DNA from: an uncultured Acidobacteriia bacterium
Lineage (GTDB): Bacteria > Acidobacteriota > Terriglobia > Bryobacterales > Bryobacteraceae
NCBI GenBank assembly: GCA_903907865.1
Contig: CAIVPR010000005.1
Span: forward strand, 1 to 64,000
DNA length: 64,000 bases
Direction of reading: 5' to 3'
The notes beneath the pieces were generated by a model. It had not been told where the DNA came from. It ran no database searches and saw only the letters and a list, made by a program, of their open reading frames with translations. Both the position numbers and the translations under genes were made by a program. Positions 60,618 through 64,000 of the stretch are shown piece by piece. Within the stretch, counting starts at the first letter, position 1, and every line of letters begins with the position of its first letter.

Positions 60618-61673
60618 TCATTCCGCCTCCGTGTCTGGATACTGGAGCCTGACCGACTCGAAGGCCGCGTCCGGCGTCGCTAGCAGTGCGTCGATTACAT
60701 CCGGGTCGAATTGGGTGCCGCTGGACGCTACAATCTCCGCGCGGGCGAAATCGAAGGTCGCCGCAGGACGGTAGCAGCGGTCCGAGGTGATGGCATCAAA
60801 CGCGTCGGCGACTGCAAAGATCCGTGCTGCCAAAGGGATCTGCATTCCAGCCAGCCTTCGTGGATACCCGCGTCCGTCAAAGCGCTCATGGTGGGTGTAG
60901 ACGACCTGCGCTTCCAACTCCATACCCCGAATCCCGCTGAGCATGTCGTAGCCGAGTTGGGCATGCATACGCATGATCCGGACTTCCTCGTCGGTCAGCG
61001 CGCCGGGCTTGCAGAGAATGTTGAGCGGTATGGCCGCCTTGCCGATGTCGTGCAGCAACGAGCCGATTTCGAGGACGTCCAAGGCATGCCGGTGCAGCCC
61101 CATGGCCTCGCCCAACAGGACCGCATAGCCCGAGACGCGCAGGGAGTGGCGCATGGTCTCCACCCTCTTGAGGCCTAGAAGGTCGAAGATCGGCAACAAT
61201 TCGGAGGCGCTCTGTCCGCCGGAGAGGCTGCGCAAGCCGAGGAACGCGGCCAAAGCCCCTTTTGCGCTGCGGAGTCGGTCCCGAATGCCGGACTGCAAGT
61301 GCTTCGAGATGAGAGCAAGCACAACTTCGGGGCGTGCCGGTTTAACGAGATAGTCGGTTGCACCGGCCTTCAACGCCCGCATCATCAGGGGCTCGTCGCA
61401 GTGTCCGGAAAACATGATGAAAGGCACGTCGGGCGAAACTGCCCGTACCTTCTCCAGCAACTCGAGGCCATCCATGCCCGGCATGTCGATGTCGCACAGG
61501 AGCATGCTGGAGAGTTCCATCGCGCCCGAGAGCCATCCCAACGCCGTGGAAGCGCTCTCGAAGGTTTCGTATTGGTAGCCCGCGTCCGACAACACCGCTC
61601 CCAGGTATCGCCTGATACCCGGATCGTCGTCGACCACAACCACCCGCTGACTGGCCGGAAGTTCCATCCACAT
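60618..61673 (-). CDS. Response regulator with HD-GYP phosphodiesterase domain
   Basis: The 351-residue protein has an N-terminal receiver (VVVVDDDPGIRRYL; phospho-acceptor Asp in LLCDIDMPGMDG; Lys in YLVKPARP) and a C-terminal HD-GYP domain with LLHDIGK and HHERFDGRGYP. HD-GYP proteins degrade cyclic-di-GMP; all canonical metal-binding motifs appear intact. Between the domains is a helical linker (about 130-170). Its cognate kinase is not adjacent; the degenerate hybrid sensor 4 kb away lacks phosphotransfer residues and cannot be it. It is divergent from hisS with a 49-base gap. Confidence 0.9.
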   Translation of the reverse strand: MWMELPASQRVVVVDDDPGIRRYLGAVLSDAGYQYETFESASTALGWLSGAMELSSMLLCDIDMPGMDGLELLEKVRAVSPDVPFIMFSGHCDEPLMMRALKAGATDYLVKPARPEVVLALISKHLQSGIRDRLRSAKGALAAFLGLRSLSGGQSASELLPIFDLLGLKRVETMRHSLRVSGYAVLLGEAMGLHRHALDVLEIGSLLHDIGKAAIPLNILCKPGALTDEEVRIMRMHAQLGYDMLSGIRGMELEAQVVYTHHERFDGRGYPRRLAGMQIPLAARIFAVADAFDAITSDRCYRPAATFDFARAEIVASSGTQFDPDVIDALLATPDAAFESVRLQYPDTEAE

Positions 61674-61722
61674 GTCTATCGGCTGGTCCGCGCCGGAACT
61701 TTAGCGTCCATCGGGTGGTAGC

Positions 61723-62973
61723 ATGAAAAATCCCACAAAAATGATTCGAGCAGTCAAAGGGACACGGGACCTCCTCCCGCCCGACACCTCCGTCTGGAAC
61801 CGCGTCGAAACAATCGCCCGCGAGGTTTTCCGCACCTACAACTACCAGGAGATCCGCACGCCGATCCTCGAGGAGACGCAGCTTTTCGCCCGCGGCGTCG
61901 GCACCGAGACCGACATCGTCTCGAAGGAAATGTACACCTTCGACGACCACGGCACCTCACTCACCCTCCGCCCCGAGAACACCGCCTCCGTCATCCGCGC
62001 GTACATCGAGCACCGCCTCGACCAGAAACCCGGCGTGCAGAAGCTCTACTACATCGGGCCGATGTTCCGCCGCGAGCGCCCGCAGAAGGGACGCTATCGT
62101 CAATTCTTCCAGATCGGTGCCGAGGCCATCGGGTCTGACTCCCCGTTTATCGACGCAGAAGTCATCGAAATGGTCTGCGAGATGCTGACCCGCACGGGAC
62201 TGTCGGGCTTCCACCTACTGATCAACTCCGTCGGCTGTCCCGAATGCCGCCCCAAGTTCGTCGAAGCGCTGCGCGCAGCCCTGAAACCAGTGGCCGCCGG
62301 ACTGTGCGGCGACTGCCAGCGCCGCGCGGAGACCAATCCGCTCCGCGTGCTGGATTGCAAGATTCCAGAGGACCAGGCCGCCATCAATGCCCTGCCCTCG
62401 ATCCTCGACCACCTCTGCGGGGTCTGCGCCCCGCACTTCGCCGCCGTCCAGACCTATTTGAACGACCGCGGCATCGAATTCGAGGTCAAGCCCCGGCTGG
62501 TCCGCGGCCTCGATTACTACATGCGCACCACCTTCGAGGTGACGCACGGCAATTTGGGATCGCAGAACTCGGTCCTAGGAGGCGGTCGGTACGACGGCCT
62601 CGCGGAATCGATCGGCTCCAACGTGCATTCGCCCGGCATCGGCTTCTCGATCGGCGAGGACCGGCTGGTAATGACCGTCGACCAAGGCGAAACGGAGGCA
62701 CTGGACGTCTTCATGGCACCACTCGGCGACGCCGCCCTGCGCCACGCTGGCGAACTGGCACGCGAACTGCGCCGCAACGGCCTTTCGGTGGAGGTTCTCG
62801 ACAAGGGCAAACTGAAGCGCGCCATGGAACTGGCCAACAAGCTGGGCGCGAGATATGCGCTCATCCTGGGCGACGACGAGATCGCGGCGGGCGAGTATTC
62901 GCTGAAGGACATGAAGTCCGGCGAACAACGACGCGTCACGCGGGACGGGCTAGTCGAAGCTTTGATCGGCTGA
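61723..62973 (+). CDS. hisS: Histidine-tRNA ligase
   Basis: A class II aminoacyl-tRNA synthetase of 416 residues. Diagnostic sequences are IRAVKGTRDLLPP at the N-terminus, motif 2 in FYIGPMFRRERPQKGRYRQF (written here in part), the histidine-binding RGLDYYMRTTFE and GGGRYDGL, and a C-terminal anticodon-binding domain. The length is normal. ATG 61723 or 61741 (giving MIRAVKG) could be the start; GGTGG lies before the first. aspS follows after 107 bases on the same strand, a common hisS-aspS order. Confidence 0.95.
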   Translation: MKNPTKMIRAVKGTRDLLPPDTSVWNRVETIAREVFRTYNYQEIRTPILEETQLFARGVGTETDIVSKEMYTFDDHGTSLTLRPENTASVIRAYIEHRLDQKPGVQKLYYIGPMFRRERPQKGRYRQFFQIGAEAIGSDSPFIDAEVIEMVCEMLTRTGLSGFHLLINSVGCPECRPKFVEALRAALKPVAAGLCGDCQRRAETNPLRVLDCKIPEDQAAINALPSILDHLCGVCAPHFAAVQTYLNDRGIEFEVKPRLVRGLDYYMRTTFEVTHGNLGSQNSVLGGGRYDGLAESIGSNVHSPGIGFSIGEDRLVMTVDQGETEALDVFMAPLGDAALRHAGELARELRRNGLSVEVLDKGKLKRAMELANKLGARYALILGDDEIAAGEYSLKDMKSGEQRRVTRDGLVEALIG

Positions 62974-63080
62974 TTGGACCGCTCCCTCGCGGTCGCGGCT
63001 CGGTAAGAGCAATCGGTCCGGCGGGGTTTCCGTGCCCGCGATCAGCCCTGCATAACTGATAGATACAATAGAAGATTCTG

Positions 63081-64000
63081 GTGGAAACAGTGCACAAGTA
63101 CCGAACTCACAATTGCGGCCAACTCAGGCTCTCCGACGCCGGCTCCGTCGTCCGGCTCTCAGGATGGCTGCGTAATCGCCGCGACCACGGTGGGGTCTAC
63201 TTCATCGATTTGGCCGACCATTACGGCATCACCCAGCTCGTCGTCGAGCCCGGAACCGAGGTTTATGACCGGATTTCGAGCCTCCCCAAGGAGACCGTGA
63301 TCCGCATCGACGGCAAGGTCGTCACGCGCGACGAAGGCGCGGTCAACCCCGCGATGGTCACCGGCGAGATTGAGGTCCGGATCAGCGACGCCGAAGTGCT
63401 GGGCAACACCGAGCCGCTGCCGTTCTCGGTCTTCCCCGAACTGCAGGTACCCGAGGAACTGCGCCTCACCTACCGATTCCTCGACCTGCGCAAGTCCAAG
63501 ATGCACGCCAACATCGTGCGCCGCTCCCAGATCATCTCCGCGATCCGCCGCCGCATGGTGGACCTTGGTTTCGTCGAATACCAGACGCCGACCCTGACCG
63601 CGTCCAGCCCCGAGGGCGCGCGCGACTTCCTCGTGCCCGCACGCCGCCACCCCGGCAAGTTCTACGCGCTCCCGCAGGCCCCCCAGATGTTCAAGCAGAT
63701 CATCATGGTGTCGGGCTTCGACCGCTACTTCCAGATCGCCCCCTGCTACCGCGACGAGGACGCCCGCCACGACCGTTCGCCGGGCGAGTTCTACCAACTC
63801 GACATCGAGATGAGCTTCGTCACGCAGAACGACGTCTTCGCGGCCCTCGAAACCCTGATGACCGGGCTGTTCGGCGAGTTCTCGACGCGCACCATCACCC
63901 AGGCCCCGTTCCCGCGCATCACCTACGCGGACGCGATGCTGAAGTACGGCTCGGACAAGCCGGACCTGCGCAACCCGCTCCTCATCGTCGACTTGAGCGA
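63081..64000 (+). CDS. aspS: Aspartate-tRNA ligase (5' part; runs off the window)
   Basis: The reading frame is open from GTG 63081 to the window end, 306 codons, without a stop. Evidence for bacterial-type AspRS is [20 protein letters not shown], the OB-fold anticodon domain, [35 protein letters not shown], and [20 protein letters not shown] with [20 protein letters not shown]. Residues that align with E. coli Leu30 and Lys81 are His36 (NRRDHGG) and Gly86 (DEGAVN). In Pseudomonas aeruginosa these positions are also His and Gly in a nondiscriminating enzyme, so this protein may charge tRNA-Asn too. A GTG at 63090 is an alternative start. A TACAAT box lies 11 bases upstream. Confidence 0.93.
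   Translation, partial: METVHKYRTHNCGQLRLSDAGSVVRLSGWLRNRRDHGGVYFIDLADHYGITQLVVEPGTEVYDRISSLPKETVIRIDGKVVTRDEGAVNPAMVTGEIEVRISDAEVLGNTEPLPFSVFPELQVPEELRLTYRFLDLRKSKMHANIVRRSQIISAIRRRMVDLGFVEYQTPTLTASSPEGARDFLVPARRHPGKFYALPQAPQMFKQIIMVSGFDRYFQIAPCYRDEDARHDRSPGEFYQLDIEMSFVTQNDVFAALETLMTGLFGEFSTRTITQAPFPRITYADAMLKYGSDKPDLRNPLLIVDLS

Overview
The window is GC-rich chromosomal DNA that most resembles Acidobacteriota of the Bryobacterales/Solibacter group. The main clues are two copies of the Solibacter-type C-terminal domain (TIGR03437-like), a 1184-residue TonB-dependent receptor with an N-terminal carboxypeptidase-regulatory-like domain, several planctomycete/acidobacterial DUF1549/1553, DUF1501, DUF1592 and DUF1552 proteins, and a KSTGP-type acidobacterial protein. 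This assignment is by recognition of protein families, not by phylogeny. I saw no tRNA, rRNA, CRISPR array, insertion sequence or prophage.

Layout. 0.5-4.1 kb: esterase, an orphan flagellar stator gene motA, a sigma-54 activator without a sensor domain, and a glycosyltransferase, all on the plus strand. 4.2-7.8 kb: two small unknown genes, the catalytic subunit of a methylmalonyl-CoA mutase, and a fatty-acid desaturase/DoxX pair on the minus strand. 8.1-18.2 kb: a complete uptake [NiFe]-hydrogenase locus, hypC-D-E-A-B, small subunit, large subunit, cytochrome b, maturation protease and hypF, with a REP-like repeat inserted before hypF. The hypA product has lost its zinc-finger segment. 18.3-25.8 kb: type-B carboxylesterase, monohaem cytochrome, acetoacetyl-CoA synthetase, a GGDEF-like pseudoenzyme, a radical SAM protein and the KSTGP protein. 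25.9-29.2 kb: a DUF1549/1553 cytochrome and a ThuA-like protein.

29.3-38.2 kb is mostly minus strand: secreted subtilase, an SDR gene with its own TetR regulator and an obvious operator, a fused transporter/spermidine-synthase protein and two haem proteins. 38.3-50.9 kb is all plus strand: a nine-CxxCH cytochrome broken by a frameshift in a run of eight G, an NHL beta-propeller, then two Planctomycete-type gene pairs (DUF1549/1553 + DUF1501 and DUF1587-1592-1588-1585 + DUF1552) flanking a sulfatase-modifying-factor-fold protein. 50.9-64.0 kb: a PIN toxin/antitoxin pair, the TonB receptor with a palindromic operator and promoter, a hybrid sensor whose phosphorylation sites are gone, rpsT, an EgtD-like methyltransferase, a small periodic cysteine protein, a membrane regulator, an HD-GYP response regulator, hisS, and the 5' part of aspS.

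Taken together the window encodes H2 oxidation feeding a membrane quinone pool, propionyl/methylmalonyl-CoA and ketone-body use, and a large exported set of c-type cytochromes and surface proteins. Several signalling proteins keep their fold but have lost their catalytic residues. A recurring feature is a TANNNT-like box only 6-11 bases before a start codon, which suggests very short or leaderless transcripts.
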